DNA of 64,000 nt from Chitinophagales bacterium (GTDB lineage: Bacteria > Bacteroidota > Bacteroidia > Chitinophagales > Saprospiraceae), in NCBI GenBank assembly GCA_013298845.1, contig JAAFJN010000012.1, positions 62,001 through 126,000 of the forward strand, in the 5' to 3' direction. Under the pieces are notes generated by a model, which searched no databases, was not told the origin of the DNA, and saw only the letters and a program-made list of their open reading frames with translations. Both the position numbers and the translations under genes were made by a program. Shown piece by piece: positions 1 to 7,058 of the stretch (its first letter is position 1; the number at the start of each line of letters is the position of its first letter).

Positions 1-1906
1 TAAGATTGTTTTTCTCTTCTGTTGTGAATATTAAGTGACCATTATCAACAATTTTACTTCCATAATTCATTTTGGGTATTTGCGACAATGGTTTCATTCT
101 TTTGTCTATGATGAGAGTAGACCCACTAGTAAGATATGGCGATATACTGTTTGTGTATTGGACCTTATCATCGAAAAACAATTTTTTATTGTTATTGATC
201 TTATTTTCTACACCAATAATAGTGCAGTAAACACCAGCATTAAACTTGGCATTGTTTCCCCATTTAAAAGATTGATAAGCAAATGAAATTTCTAAGTTTT
301 GTTTAAAAACATATGGCCAAAGTAAAGTTACTTGCTCTCCTTGACAAATAGAGTTAGTAGTGACAAATGAAAACTTGGCATTAAATCCAGTAATATATCG
401 TGCCGCAAGGATAAACCAGCAACATATGTAGTCTAAATCTTTGTAGGAAGAAAAGCCTTTTGCCGCAAATGCAAGGTCGTCTTTTTGAGCCTTATTTTGA
501 ACATAAGATCCCAAATACGGCGGATTTCCCAAAATAAATACTTCGCCGCCATCGGTGGGGTGCGGGCAGACCTGGGTCCAGTCGAGGCGGGTAGCGTTAC
601 CGTGTACGATATGGCCGGAGGTATTGAGGGGTAGTGCGGGTTTGGCGCGGCCCAGTTCGGCCACGAACTGTCGGTTCATCTGGTGTTCGGCGAGCCAGAG
701 GGAAAGCAGGGCAATTTCGTGGGCAAAATCGTCGAGTTCAATGCCGTAAAACTGGTCGAGGCTAATGCCGGAGAAAGCGAATTCGCCCAATTCTTTAAAT
801 ATCTGAATTTCGAGCAGGCGCAGTTCTTTATAGGCAATAATGAGGAAATTGCCCGAACCGCAGGCCGGGTCGAAAACGCGTATTTTGCAAATTCGCCGGT
901 GCAATTCGATCAGTTTTGCTTTGTTGCCTTTGATCGCGATAAAAATATCAATCAATTCATCCAGAAACAGGGGTTTTATTACTTTCATGATATTGGGGAC
1001 GCTGGTGTAGTGCATACCCAGTCCGCCACGGTGCGCGGGGTCCACCACGGCCTGAATCATGGAGCCAAAAATATCGGGGTTGATGGCGGCCCAGTCGAGG
1101 GTACCGCATTCGAGCAGGAGCGAACGGCTGCGCCGGGTGAACGCAGGCACGGCATAATTGCCCCGGAACAAGCCGCCGTTTACGTACGGGAACGCTTCCA
1201 GGAACGCGGGCAGGTTGTTGCGTTCGGGGGTATTAAGTACCACAAAGAGGCGTTCGAGGTAAGGAGCCAGATCGGAGCCATCGTCCTGGGTATGGCTTTG
1301 GATGGCGTTGGTAAATTGCCCCGACTGAAAGATTGCGGTGTCTTCGGCGAAAAAACAAAAGAGCAGGCGCGAGAGAAATACGTTTAAGGCGTGGGTATCG
1401 TCGGGGTGGGCAGCCGGGTTATCTTTGGTAATCTGGTCGTAGAGTTTACTCATTTTCTCCGCCGCTTTTACATCGGCGGGGTTTTCGACCTGGTATTGGG
1501 CTTTTTCCATACCGACGAGGGGTAGGAAAAAGTCAAAATAGCGATGGAGTTCGGCGATGGGTGTATCCAGGGTTTCGAGGAGTTTGGTGTCCCATGCGCG
1601 CAGGTGTTGGGGGGAGGTAATAAGCAGGAAGCGGGGTTTTTGTTTGGCGGTATCCGGGTTTTGTTTGGCCAGTTCAAGTTCAGCGTTTATCCGGCTGTCG
1701 TCGGTGACGTGTTTAAAAAAGGCTTTCCCTTTCCAGAGGATTTCGTCTTTGTGTTTTGCGACATTAAGGGAACCTTTTTGGAGGCGGGCGACGGTAGCAT
1801 TTGGGGTATCGTAAGCCAATATCAACTGATAGAACAGTTGATCGGGTTGTTGGGGCGGATTTTGGGCGAGTTCAGCGACGCGTTGCTCGATTTGGGTGAT
1901 GGTCAT
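1..1906 (-). CDS. MmeI-like class I SAM-dependent DNA methyltransferase / type IIL restriction enzyme (3' end outside window)
   Basis: No stop codon is reached before base 1, so the C-terminus is missing. Reading from ATG 1906-1904, the protein has an N-terminal helical region with DFFLPLVGMEKAQ, a spacer, then the methyltransferase core: SAM-binding motif I FDPACGSGNFL and catalytic motif IV GNPPY (DNA near 500-560), followed by LDYICCWFILAARYI and SFVTTNSICQGEQV. This order and the motif wording match the MmeI/YeeA family, which methylates adenine in one strand and in many members also cuts DNA. I did not find a clear PD-(D/E)XK motif in the N-terminal part, so it could be methylase-only or could act with other genes. 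The last approximately 400 bases read (1-400) are more AT-rich than the start, as expected for a variable target-recognition region. It heads a defence island. Confidence 0.85.
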   Translation of the reverse strand, partial: MTITQIEQRVAELAQNPPQQPDQLFYQLILAYDTPNATVARLQKGSLNVAKHKDEILWKGKAFFKHVTDDSRINAELELAKQNPDTAKQKPRFLLITSPQHLRAWDTKLLETLDTPIAELHRYFDFFLPLVGMEKAQYQVENPADVKAAEKMSKLYDQITKDNPAAHPDDTHALNVFLSRLLFCFFAEDTAIFQSGQFTNAIQSHTQDDGSDLAPYLERLFVVLNTPERNNLPAFLEAFPYVNGGLFRGNYAVPAFTRRSRSLLLECGTLDWAAINPDIFGSMIQAVVDPAHRGGLGMHYTSVPNIMKVIKPLFLDELIDIFIAIKGNKAKLIELHRRICKIRVFDPACGSGNFLIIAYKELRLLEIQIFKELGEFAFSGISLDQFYGIELDDFAHEIALLSLWLAEHQMNRQFVAELGRAKPALPLNTSGHIVHGNATRLDWTQVCPHPTDGGEVFILGNPPYLGSYVQNKAQKDDLAFAAKGFSSYKDLDYICCWFILAARYITGFNAKFSFVTTNSICQGEQVTLLWPYVFKQNLEISFAYQSFKWGNNAKFNAGVYCTIIGVENKINNNKKLFFDDKVQYTNSISPYLTSGSTLIIDKRMKPLSQIPKMNYGSKIVDNGHLIFTTEEKNNL

Positions 1907-2157
1907 ATTTTTTTAATTGACAGTAACAGGCGTGCAAATGTAGTAAAAAAAATGATGTGGTTTTTGCGTATTGGCATTACATGAGTTCATTTTAGATAAT
2001 TTAGCGCATTTTATCGCTATTTTTTTTTGCAATTCATTAGAAATCTTTAATATTGCAAGGTAAAAAAAAGTGTTGGACGGGGCGGGCCTGCTTTATTTCA
2101 AAACATTTTTTTTATAAAATAACACACAAAAAGTTTTTAGTTTAAACAATGCGCTTT

Positions 2158-2165
2158 AACTTTGT
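2158..2165 (+). promoter_or_regulatory. Putative -7 box (TAACTTTG) for the CHAT module
   Basis: TAACTTTG matches the Bacteroidota -7 consensus TAnnTTTG and lies 57 bases upstream of the 2223 start. No good TTG box was seen at the expected distance, so this is a half-supported promoter. The rest of the 1907-2222 gap is AT-rich and shows no gene. Confidence 0.4.
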
Positions 2166-2222
2166 GCCAGTTCTTTGAGCGAGGCTGGCTAAGTGTTGTA
2201 GTGCTACAAAACATGAAGCAGT

Positions 2223-2603
2223 ATGGTTACATTTAATTTTTCGTCGGAGGTTTTTGACATCAAAGACCTTCAAATCAGCGATTTACCCGAAGGAGTGGAA
2301 GTAAAAATTGCCCAAGAGGGTTTTGCGGAGGAGGGAGAACGGCCTTCCTACACCGAAATTCTGGCGATTATTACCAGCGCTACGGTAACGGATGCGATTC
2401 TGGCAAACATGATCACGGAGTTACTGAAAGCGGGTTTTTCTAAACTTACGGGCATAGCCTTTTCTGAACCGCACATATTGATACGGTTTTCGCACGGAGG
2501 GAAGAAAAAAATTATGTACGACAAAAGTGAGTCTGAAATTGCTCAGGAGTTGATTGAAATTGTGATGAAGGGCAGTGTTGTTAAAATTGAGTTTCGGTCA
2601 TGA
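2223..2603 (+). CDS. Small conserved partner of CHAT protease (effector-associated-component-like)
   Basis: A 126-residue protein without a recognised family. It has an N-terminal beta-rich part, a central hydrophobic helix (roughly residues 45-75, EILAIITSATVTDAILANMI), then a strand with SHGGKKKIMYD and a final helix. Strand-helix order resembles the small effector-associated constant component proteins (EACC1 type) that accompany CHAT, caspase-like and other effectors in NTP-dependent conflict systems, but I infer this from pattern only. Its stop overlaps the start of the CHAT gene by four bases (ATGA), so the two are almost certainly co-translated. Likely role: adaptor or membrane/partner docking for the protease. 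Alternative: an unrelated small subunit. Confidence 0.7.
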   Translation: MVTFNFSSEVFDIKDLQISDLPEGVEVKIAQEGFAEEGERPSYTEILAIITSATVTDAILANMITELLKAGFSKLTGIAFSEPHILIRFSHGGKKKIMYDKSESEIAQELIEIVMKGSVVKIEFRS

Positions 2604-3676
2604 GCAAGATATTTTTCATCGCGTCAGAACCCTCCATGCATCCAAAAATTAAATGCTACGAGGAGTATCACAAAATAATAGCCTTGAAGGATACCACACG
2701 ATTTGGCCGAAAATTCAACATTGAGTACTACCCCCACGTAACTACGGATCTCTTAATTGACATCTTAAAAAGAGACTCGTCTTTTTTGCACTATTGTGGG
2801 CATGGTAATATAGATGGAGAATTCATGATTTATGGAGAGGAGGATAAAATTGTACCATTTAGAAGTAATCAGTTAGCCCACTTATTGAAACAGAATAACA
2901 GGATGGAATGCATTGTTTTATGCGGTTGTAATTCATCTGTAATTTCAGAAGAGTTAAAACTATATAGCAATTACGTAATTGCATTTGAAGGTAAGGTCAA
3001 AACGGTTTCAATGCATTGGTTTGTAGAAAATTTTTATAAAGCATATTTTAATACCAATTCGGTGTACGTGGCTTATTCCGACATTTTTGAAAAGATGAAA
3101 GCCAGGGTTATGCACAATGAAAAGATTGTACTCAAGACAAAAAAGAATTATTTTATGGAACAGGTTTTACAAAAAAAGTTATCAGTCGCTCAGGCAAAAG
3201 CATTAGCAATTGAACAAGGAATTGAAATTGATCGTATATTACTGGAAGGACTGGGTCTATTGCACAAAAATGCATTAGGGGAATACAATGCTGACTTTCA
3301 GAAAATCATACAATCACATCCAACTCCTGGTGAGATGATTTGGTTCTCTAATTCAAGAGATTTACTCGCATTGGAGGTGGCCGAAAAGATCTTTAGTTTT
3401 AAAGAAGAAAAAGTAATTGAGCGCTTTGCAAAAGAACTCAAATTACTTTTTCTCGCAGTTGAAACCGGACTTCTAAAATTTCCCGACAAAGACTTGGTTA
3501 AAACCAACGCAAAATTGGCGGTAAAAGGGTCCAAGTATAAGGCACAAGAGTTAATTAGTGCGCTCGAAGGTTTAGAGAATGCCAAATTCGGAGTTGAAAA
3601 AAGTAAAGATTTTACTTTTATAATGAACGAAGTACTGGGAATTTTCAAAAGTGTTATTAATGCTAATTGTGCATAG
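2600..3676 (+). CDS. CHAT-domain (caspase-like) protease
   Basis: 358 residues. Residues 1-150 form a caspase-like CHAT fold: the catalytic histidine is in LHYCGHGN (His68) and the catalytic cysteine in IVLCGCNS (Cys110), with the usual strand pattern between them. The remaining 200 residues are mostly helical and lack any motif I know; they may sense the trigger or bind a target. CHAT proteases cut partner proteins when an immune or cell-death system is activated. Here the only obvious partner is the 126-residue protein translated just upstream. The gene is AT-richer than the metabolic genes of the window, which suggests horizontal transfer. The catalytic dyad is clear; the substrate is unknown. 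Confidence 0.82.
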   Translation: MSKIFFIASEPSMHPKIKCYEEYHKIIALKDTTRFGRKFNIEYYPHVTTDLLIDILKRDSSFLHYCGHGNIDGEFMIYGEEDKIVPFRSNQLAHLLKQNNRMECIVLCGCNSSVISEELKLYSNYVIAFEGKVKTVSMHWFVENFYKAYFNTNSVYVAYSDIFEKMKARVMHNEKIVLKTKKNYFMEQVLQKKLSVAQAKALAIEQGIEIDRILLEGLGLLHKNALGEYNADFQKIIQSHPTPGEMIWFSNSRDLLALEVAEKIFSFKEEKVIERFAKELKLLFLAVETGLLKFPDKDLVKTNAKLAVKGSKYKAQELISALEGLENAKFGVEKSKDFTFIMNEVLGIFKSVINANCA

Positions 3677-3833
3677 ACTTTTTTAGCATTTCTATCTTGC
3701 TTTTGATGGCATCTATTCTCTTGTATATTTTATTCAACTTGGCTTCTTCTTTTTCTATTTTATCTTCAAGTTTTAGAATTTGACTCTGTATCATTATAAC
3801 TCTACTGGACGGATCTGTGGGCTTTTTTTTCAT
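3663..3833 (-). CDS. Short lysine/glutamate-rich coiled-coil protein
   Basis: A 56-codon frame from ATG 3833-3831 to TAG 3665-3663, tail-to-tail with the CHAT gene and overlapping it by 14 bases. After the basic start MKKKPTDPSSR, nearly the whole product is a heptad-like helix rich in Lys, Glu and Ile. Length and composition suit a small coiled-coil accessory protein. No family was recognised and no clear promoter seen, so it could be a chance frame in AT-rich DNA. Confidence 0.45.
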   Translation of the reverse strand: MKKKPTDPSSRVIMIQSQILKLEDKIEKEEAKLNKIYKRIDAIKSKIEMLKKSMHN

Positions 3834-3929
3834 GACAAAGGAGTTTGGTTAGCAATAAAATTTAATTTATCTAACCAACAAGTATCATGCCAAGAGTAAG
3901 AATTTGAATCGTTTTATTAGATTACTTTT

Positions 3930-3937
3930 TATCTTTG
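3930..3937 (+). promoter_or_regulatory. -7 box (TATCTTTG) placed 4 bases before an ATG
   Basis: TATCTTTG fits TAnnTTTG exactly. The ATG at 3942 follows after four bases, so a transcript would start at or next to the start codon (leaderless). The reading frame begun there encodes MQPAIPINNNMITLPH, which looks like the N-terminus of XRE-ImmA proteins, and stops at 4023-4025. The possible -33 TTTG (3903-3906) is 23 bases away, slightly far. Confidence 0.45.
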
Positions 3938-4018
3938 CACGATGCAACCAGCCATTCCAATCAATAACAACATGATTACGTTGCCGCACTTGAATGTGGT
4001 GCGGAAGATGAATCGGGG

Positions 4019-4705
4019 GTGGTGAGGAGGAGATTGATTTTTTTAAATACGGCCAGCGAAGTATCTTTCCGTATTTCCTTGAAAGATACGCCGAATCGAG
4101 GTGCTATCGCTGTTTGGTTGCGCATTGGAGAAAGAGAGACCCAATCTATGTCATTGTCCCGATACGATGAAAGTGGATTCAGAACCGCGATGAAAGCGTT
4201 TCGGGAAATTGCAAAAGACCAAGCGGATGATTTTTTGACTCGAACGCAATCCCTGGCGGCAAAATACGGTGTTGCGGTTGTTTTCACGCCTGCTTTCCCC
4301 AAGGCCCGGATCAGCGGCGTTGCCCGCTGGGTAGGAGACAAGCCACTCATTCAACTTTCTGATTTGTATAAAACCAACGATCAGTTTTGGTTTTCTTTTT
4401 TCCATGAAGCCTGCCACATCTTGGAACACGGAAAAAAGGAGGTATTTCTGGAACATCTGGAAGGCGCTGTACACAACGAGGTAAAAGAAAAAGAAGCCAA
4501 TACTTTCGCCGCGAATACCCTGATCCCATCCGTTAAATATGAGCGCTGGGTTTCGGGCACAACATTTTTCGATGTCAATATGATTCGGCAGTTTGCACAA
4601 GAGGTAGGTACCCATCCCGGTATCGTGGTCGGCCGCTTACAACACGACCATCATTTGAAACCTGCCTTTCACAATGATTTGAAACGGGCTATTCGATTTG
4701 ATTAA
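4019..4705 (+). CDS. ImmA/IrrE-family metallopeptidase, N-terminally truncated (XRE domain lost)
   Basis: From a GTG start the frame gives 228 residues covering only the C-terminal half of an XRE-ImmA regulator: AVWLRIGERE, then the zinc-binding HEACH (residues 129-133) and the conserved end PGIVVGRLQHD. The helix-turn-helix that should precede it is absent. Upstream, a promoter box and an ATG at 3942 still encode the usual first 13 or so residues of this family but in a different frame. I infer that an internal deletion removed the DNA-binding domain and shifted the frame. Intact members act as antitoxin/repressor for a downstream toxin, here the 4826 gene. Whether the protease half is translated from GTG is uncertain; it may be a pseudogene. 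Confidence 0.7.
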   Translation: MVRRRLIFLNTASEVSFRISLKDTPNRGAIAVWLRIGERETQSMSLSRYDESGFRTAMKAFREIAKDQADDFLTRTQSLAAKYGVAVVFTPAFPKARISGVARWVGDKPLIQLSDLYKTNDQFWFSFFHEACHILEHGKKEVFLEHLEGAVHNEVKEKEANTFAANTLIPSVKYERWVSGTTFFDVNMIRQFAQEVGTHPGIVVGRLQHDHHLKPAFHNDLKRAIRFD

Positions 4706-4708
4706 AAA

Positions 4709-4813
4709 ATGAAAGGCCTCGATTACAGTATTCAGCCAACGCCCCATTGGGCGTATCAGGGCCGCACCTTGCTGGATATTTATAACGATACGTTTGACAC
4801 GGGAAACAACTAA
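4709..4813 (+). pseudogene. 34-codon remnant of a GIY-YIG family gene
   Basis: The frame starts ATGAAAGGC, like the GIY-YIG gene at 8644, and continues directly with the DNA encoding that gene's C-terminus (LDYSIQPTPHWAYQG). 74 bases (4715-4788) are identical to 9172-9245; the last codons differ. It is best read as a copy in which everything between codon 3 and the last third was deleted. It sits 3 bases after the ImmA remnant and 12 before the toxin gene, so it may still be transcribed. Confidence 0.6.
4715..4788 (+). repeat. 74-bp direct repeat, copy 1
   Basis: Identical base for base to 9172-9245 by eye. It encodes the C-terminal segment of the GIY-YIG protein. Confidence 0.85.
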
Positions 4814-4825
4814 AACACACCACCA

Positions 4826-5341
4826 ATGACAAATTTTCAACTTCAATTCGATCCGGCAGAAATACCAAGTTTAGCCGCCCAGTTTGATTATCCCCAAGAC
4901 GAAACCTTTTTCCAAGAAATGCGCCCCAACGTTGAACAACGGGGATATTTTACAAAACAAGAGTTTCTGAAAGTGTGTGCCTGGAAAACGGTGCGCAGCA
5001 AAAGCCGCGTTGACCAAAACAGCGAATCGGATATTGCGGCAATAACTAAGGTCTGTTTATCTACCGATAATGAACGGTTGCGCATTGGTGCTTTATTGCT
5101 GCTCGATGGCGTACAATTTCCAACGGCGTCGGTGGTACTGCACTTTTTTCACCGGGATCCGTACCCCATCCTCGACTTTCGGGCTTTAGAAGCCCTGGGG
5201 GTTGATAAAACGCCAACCTATACTTTTGACTTTTGGAATGCCTATGTCACCCACACACGTACTTTAGCGGAGCAACATGACGTGGATATGCGTACTTTGG
5301 ATAAAGCACTTTGGCAATGGAGTAAGAATAACAACAAATAG
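4826..5341 (+). CDS. Putative toxin partner of XRE-ImmA protein (HhH-GPD-like hypothetical)
   Basis: 171 residues. The conserved blocks FTKQEFLKVCAWKTVRS, ALLLLDGVQFPTASVVLHF, DPYPILDFRALEALG and DMRTLDKALWQWSK are those of a widespread family usually encoded directly after an XRE-ImmA gene. The helix-turn-PTAS-helix and LDFRAL pattern recalls HhH-GPD (DNA glycosylase) folds, but I cannot confirm that or the activity. By position it would be the toxin or effector of the pair. The gene itself looks intact, while its regulator at 4019 has lost its DNA-binding domain, so its control must differ from the standard arrangement. Confidence 0.65.
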   Translation: MTNFQLQFDPAEIPSLAAQFDYPQDETFFQEMRPNVEQRGYFTKQEFLKVCAWKTVRSKSRVDQNSESDIAAITKVCLSTDNERLRIGALLLLDGVQFPTASVVLHFFHRDPYPILDFRALEALGVDKTPTYTFDFWNAYVTHTRTLAEQHDVDMRTLDKALWQWSKNNNK

Positions 5342-5452
5342 TCAATTCCCTCGCTCATCCCGCACGATAAAATAAAGGGAAATATGACGTGGCCGTTAAA
5401 TGTACTAATCAAATTGACACAACTTTTTGTTTCTTAAAAAGAATTATTAAAG

Positions 5453-5480
5453 GCCCGGCGAGCGTTTACGCTTGTCGGGC
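5453..5480 (+). terminator. Hairpin terminator
   Basis: A 12-bp stem (two G-T pairs) around the loop TTTA, followed by TATTTT. It lies 112 bases downstream of the putative toxin gene and ahead of the next promoter. Confidence 0.6.
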
Positions 5481-5590
5481 TATTTTCATGTTTAAAACAA
5501 TCAAAATGACAGGCAAACTTCACCTTTCCATTGCATTTTTGACTTTTTCCCTGCTCCCGCAAAATAAATAGCCTTAAAAAATAAAAACTT

Positions 5591-5622
5591 TTTGTTTTAT
5601 TTTTAACAATCCATTACCTTTG
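5591..5622 (+). promoter_or_regulatory. Bacteroidota-type promoter of the TIR-S24 gene
   Basis: TTTG (5591-5594), a 20-base spacer, and TACCTTTG (5615-5622) match the -33/-7 consensus of the primary Bacteroidota sigma factor. The start site should be near 5629, leaving an A-rich leader of about 11 bases before the TTG start codon at 5640. Confidence 0.75.
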
Positions 5623-5639
5623 CCTAAAAATAAAATAAA

Positions 5640-6494
5640 TTGAAGTCCAATTACAAGATATGGTTGTCTTATCACCCTGCTGACCGGAAAGCGGCAGGGA
5701 AGTTAATGCCATTCTTAAAAGCGATATCGGCTTCAGAAGAAATGACCGTTGCGGTAATGGATGAGGATAGTTTAGAACCAGGCTGCAACAAGAAAAAACA
5801 AATACAAGCCTACTGCACCAATGCAGATTTGATATTGGTACTTGTTTCGGCGGATTACATGGCAAACTACAAGCAATACTCCGAGGTGACTGAAAAAATA
5901 CAAACTGGAAAAGTGATACCAGTACCCATCCGTCCGTGTAATTGGGAAGATTTATTCAAAGGTATTGTATCATTGCCTAACCGCCTCCTGAACACCAGGA
6001 AATCAATAAAAGTAGATGAATATTTCTATAAGGAAGTCGCGGACGGTGTGAGAAACAAACTACAAAAAGCCTCCAAAATGGGTTATGAACGTTGTCAATC
6101 TGTGGACATAATAAAAGTAAGAGCCAATAGCAACATCATTGATGCATCGCAGGAGCGGGAAGACATACCACCGTTTGAAACCAAACTCATGTGGGATGAA
6201 GAAGTTTTTGTGGTGGAAGGCGACAGTATGTCACCGCGTTTTACAAATGGCGCAAGGTTAAAAGGAAAAAAAATAGAAGACCTTAAAATGATCACAAAGG
6301 AATGGCGGCAAAACAAAAAGGTATTTGCAATCAATACCAAAAGAGAGTATTTGCTAAAATACATAAAGGAGATTAAAAGCGATAGCATTGTCCTGGCTTC
6401 CGAAAACCCCGAACACCCGGATTTTGAGTTAGACGGGGATGAGGTCATTTCCATTTATTTAATTACCGAAGAGTTGGGTTGGAAACCGGTGTGA
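5640..6494 (+). CDS. TIR domain fused to S24 (LexA/CI-type) peptidase
   Basis: 284 residues from a TTG start; the next Met would remove the first TIR strand (KIWLSYH), and the promoter supports TTG. Residues 5-140 form a TIR-like domain: KIWLSYHPAD, then ADLILVLVSADYM and GKVIPVPIRPCNW, with Glu82 in the region of the catalytic Glu of NAD-cleaving TIRs. Residues 175-284 form an S24 peptidase: nucleophile Ser196 in VEGDSMSP, general-base Lys240 in YLLKYIKEI, and the late strand LASENPEHP. In LexA/CI proteins this domain cuts its own linker when stressed. No Ala-Gly or Cys-Gly site is obvious in the linker. The usual HTH is replaced by TIR, so the product could be a stress- or phage-released NADase. 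Function is inferred. Confidence 0.82.
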   Translation: MKSNYKIWLSYHPADRKAAGKLMPFLKAISASEEMTVAVMDEDSLEPGCNKKKQIQAYCTNADLILVLVSADYMANYKQYSEVTEKIQTGKVIPVPIRPCNWEDLFKGIVSLPNRLLNTRKSIKVDEYFYKEVADGVRNKLQKASKMGYERCQSVDIIKVRANSNIIDASQEREDIPPFETKLMWDEEVFVVEGDSMSPRFTNGARLKGKKIEDLKMITKEWRQNKKVFAINTKREYLLKYIKEIKSDSIVLASENPEHPDFELDGDEVISIYLITEELGWKPV

Positions 6495-6505
6495 GATACA
6501 CAAAA

Positions 6506-6538
6506 AACGGGCTGCCAACCTGAAATCAGCAGCCCGTT
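6506..6538 (-). terminator. Terminator of the DUF2188 gene
   Basis: A 10-bp perfect stem (AACGGGCTGC and its complement) with a 13-base loop. Read on the minus strand it is followed by TTTT and a TGTGT tail. It lies directly after the DUF2188 stop and just past the TIR-S24 stop, so it may serve both genes. Confidence 0.65.
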
Positions 6539-6545
6539 GTGATGC

Positions 6546-6770
6546 CTATCCTTTCGGCGGATACGGGTCATTACCGTAACTCCAGCCTTCACGGATCCGT
6601 CCGTTTGGACGATGGATACGCAGTTCGGAGGCTTGGTTACGAGCGTGTTCGCGTGCAATTTGAATGGCCTCGGCTTGGGTATTGACCAAACGTGTTGCCC
6701 GCTCATTGCCCGCACCTTGTACCGCCCACCCGTTGCCTCGTGGAACGACATGATAATTTTTTTTACTCAT
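6546..6770 (-). CDS. DUF2188 domain protein
   Basis: 74 residues beginning MSKKNYHVVP. The motif run HVVPRGNGWAV, AEAIQIAREHA, LRIHRPNGRI and YGNDPYPP is the DUF2188 signature over nearly the whole length. The frame stays open 39 codons further upstream, but that part is not family-like and contains a hairpin, so I chose ATG 6770-6768. The function of DUF2188 is unknown; members often lie in accessory regions. The long leader with a terminator-like hairpin (6791-6817) hints at regulation by early termination. Confidence 0.8.
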   Translation of the reverse strand: MSKKNYHVVPRGNGWAVQGAGNERATRLVNTQAEAIQIAREHARNQASELRIHRPNGRIREGWSYGNDPYPPKG

Positions 6771-6790
6771 GGCAAAAAAGTTTATCAACG

Positions 6791-6817
6791 AAAAAAACAC
6801 CCATTCTTCGGATGGGT
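6791..6817 (-). terminator. Terminator-like hairpin in the DUF2188 leader
   Basis: On the minus strand a 6-bp stem (ACCCAT/ATGGGT) with a 7-base loop is followed by G and a run of seven T, about 20 bases before the DUF2188 start codon. It could be an attenuator, or the terminator of a short leader RNA. Confidence 0.35.
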
Positions 6818-6832
6818 TTCCCCGATGTACTG

Positions 6833-6864
6833 TTTTGCCAAATGCAGGGTTATTGCTACATTTG
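6833..6864 (+). promoter_or_regulatory. Bacteroidota-type promoter with no downstream protein gene
   Basis: TTTTG (6833-6837), a 19-base spacer, and TACATTTG (6857-6864) are a full match to the -33/-7 consensus. It points away from DUF2188 towards the hairpin at 6904. Confidence 0.55.
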
Positions 6865-6870
6865 CAACTG

Positions 6871-6937
6871 TAAGTTTCCGATCTCACAAAAAAGAAACCA
6901 CAGGGCCGATGTCAGTACATGACCATCGGCCTTTTTC
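6871..6937 (+). ncRNA. Candidate small RNA (about 65 nt)
   Basis: A consensus promoter upstream and a strong intrinsic terminator downstream bracket about 65 bases that have no credible protein frame (only a 14-codon frame overlapping the terminator). The sequence resembles no RNA family I recognise. Ends are estimates. Confidence 0.4.
6904..6936 (+). terminator. Intrinsic terminator
   Basis: A perfect 8-bp stem GGCCGATG/CATCGGCC with a 12-base loop, followed by TTTTT. No plus-strand protein gene lies between 6495 and it, so it must end a short transcript or read-through from the TIR-S24 gene. Confidence 0.7.
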
Positions 6938-7015
6938 GTGGGCAAAGATATAGAATTTTTAGTTGACAATACAAATATTTTTTTTAAAAAAAACTACACA
7001 GCACATAAAAAAGAG

Positions 7016-7023
7016 TATATTTG
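7016..7023 (+). promoter_or_regulatory. Putative -7 box (TATATTTG) of the XRE-ImmA/PIN operon
   Basis: TATATTTG fits TAnnTTTG, 35 bases before the ATG at 7059. No clear -33 box. Confidence 0.45.
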
Positions 7024-7058
7024 TACCGTCAAACTATATTCACCTAAATTAACTGCTC

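Noticed and set aside
683-1387. Long plus-strand frame opposite the MmeI-like gene
   Set aside because: The minus strand carries the SAM-binding and NPPY motifs through the same bases; the plus frame has no family pattern.
5389-5571. 60-codon frame across the terminator at 5453
   Set aside because: It reads through a hairpin terminator and lacks any family resemblance.
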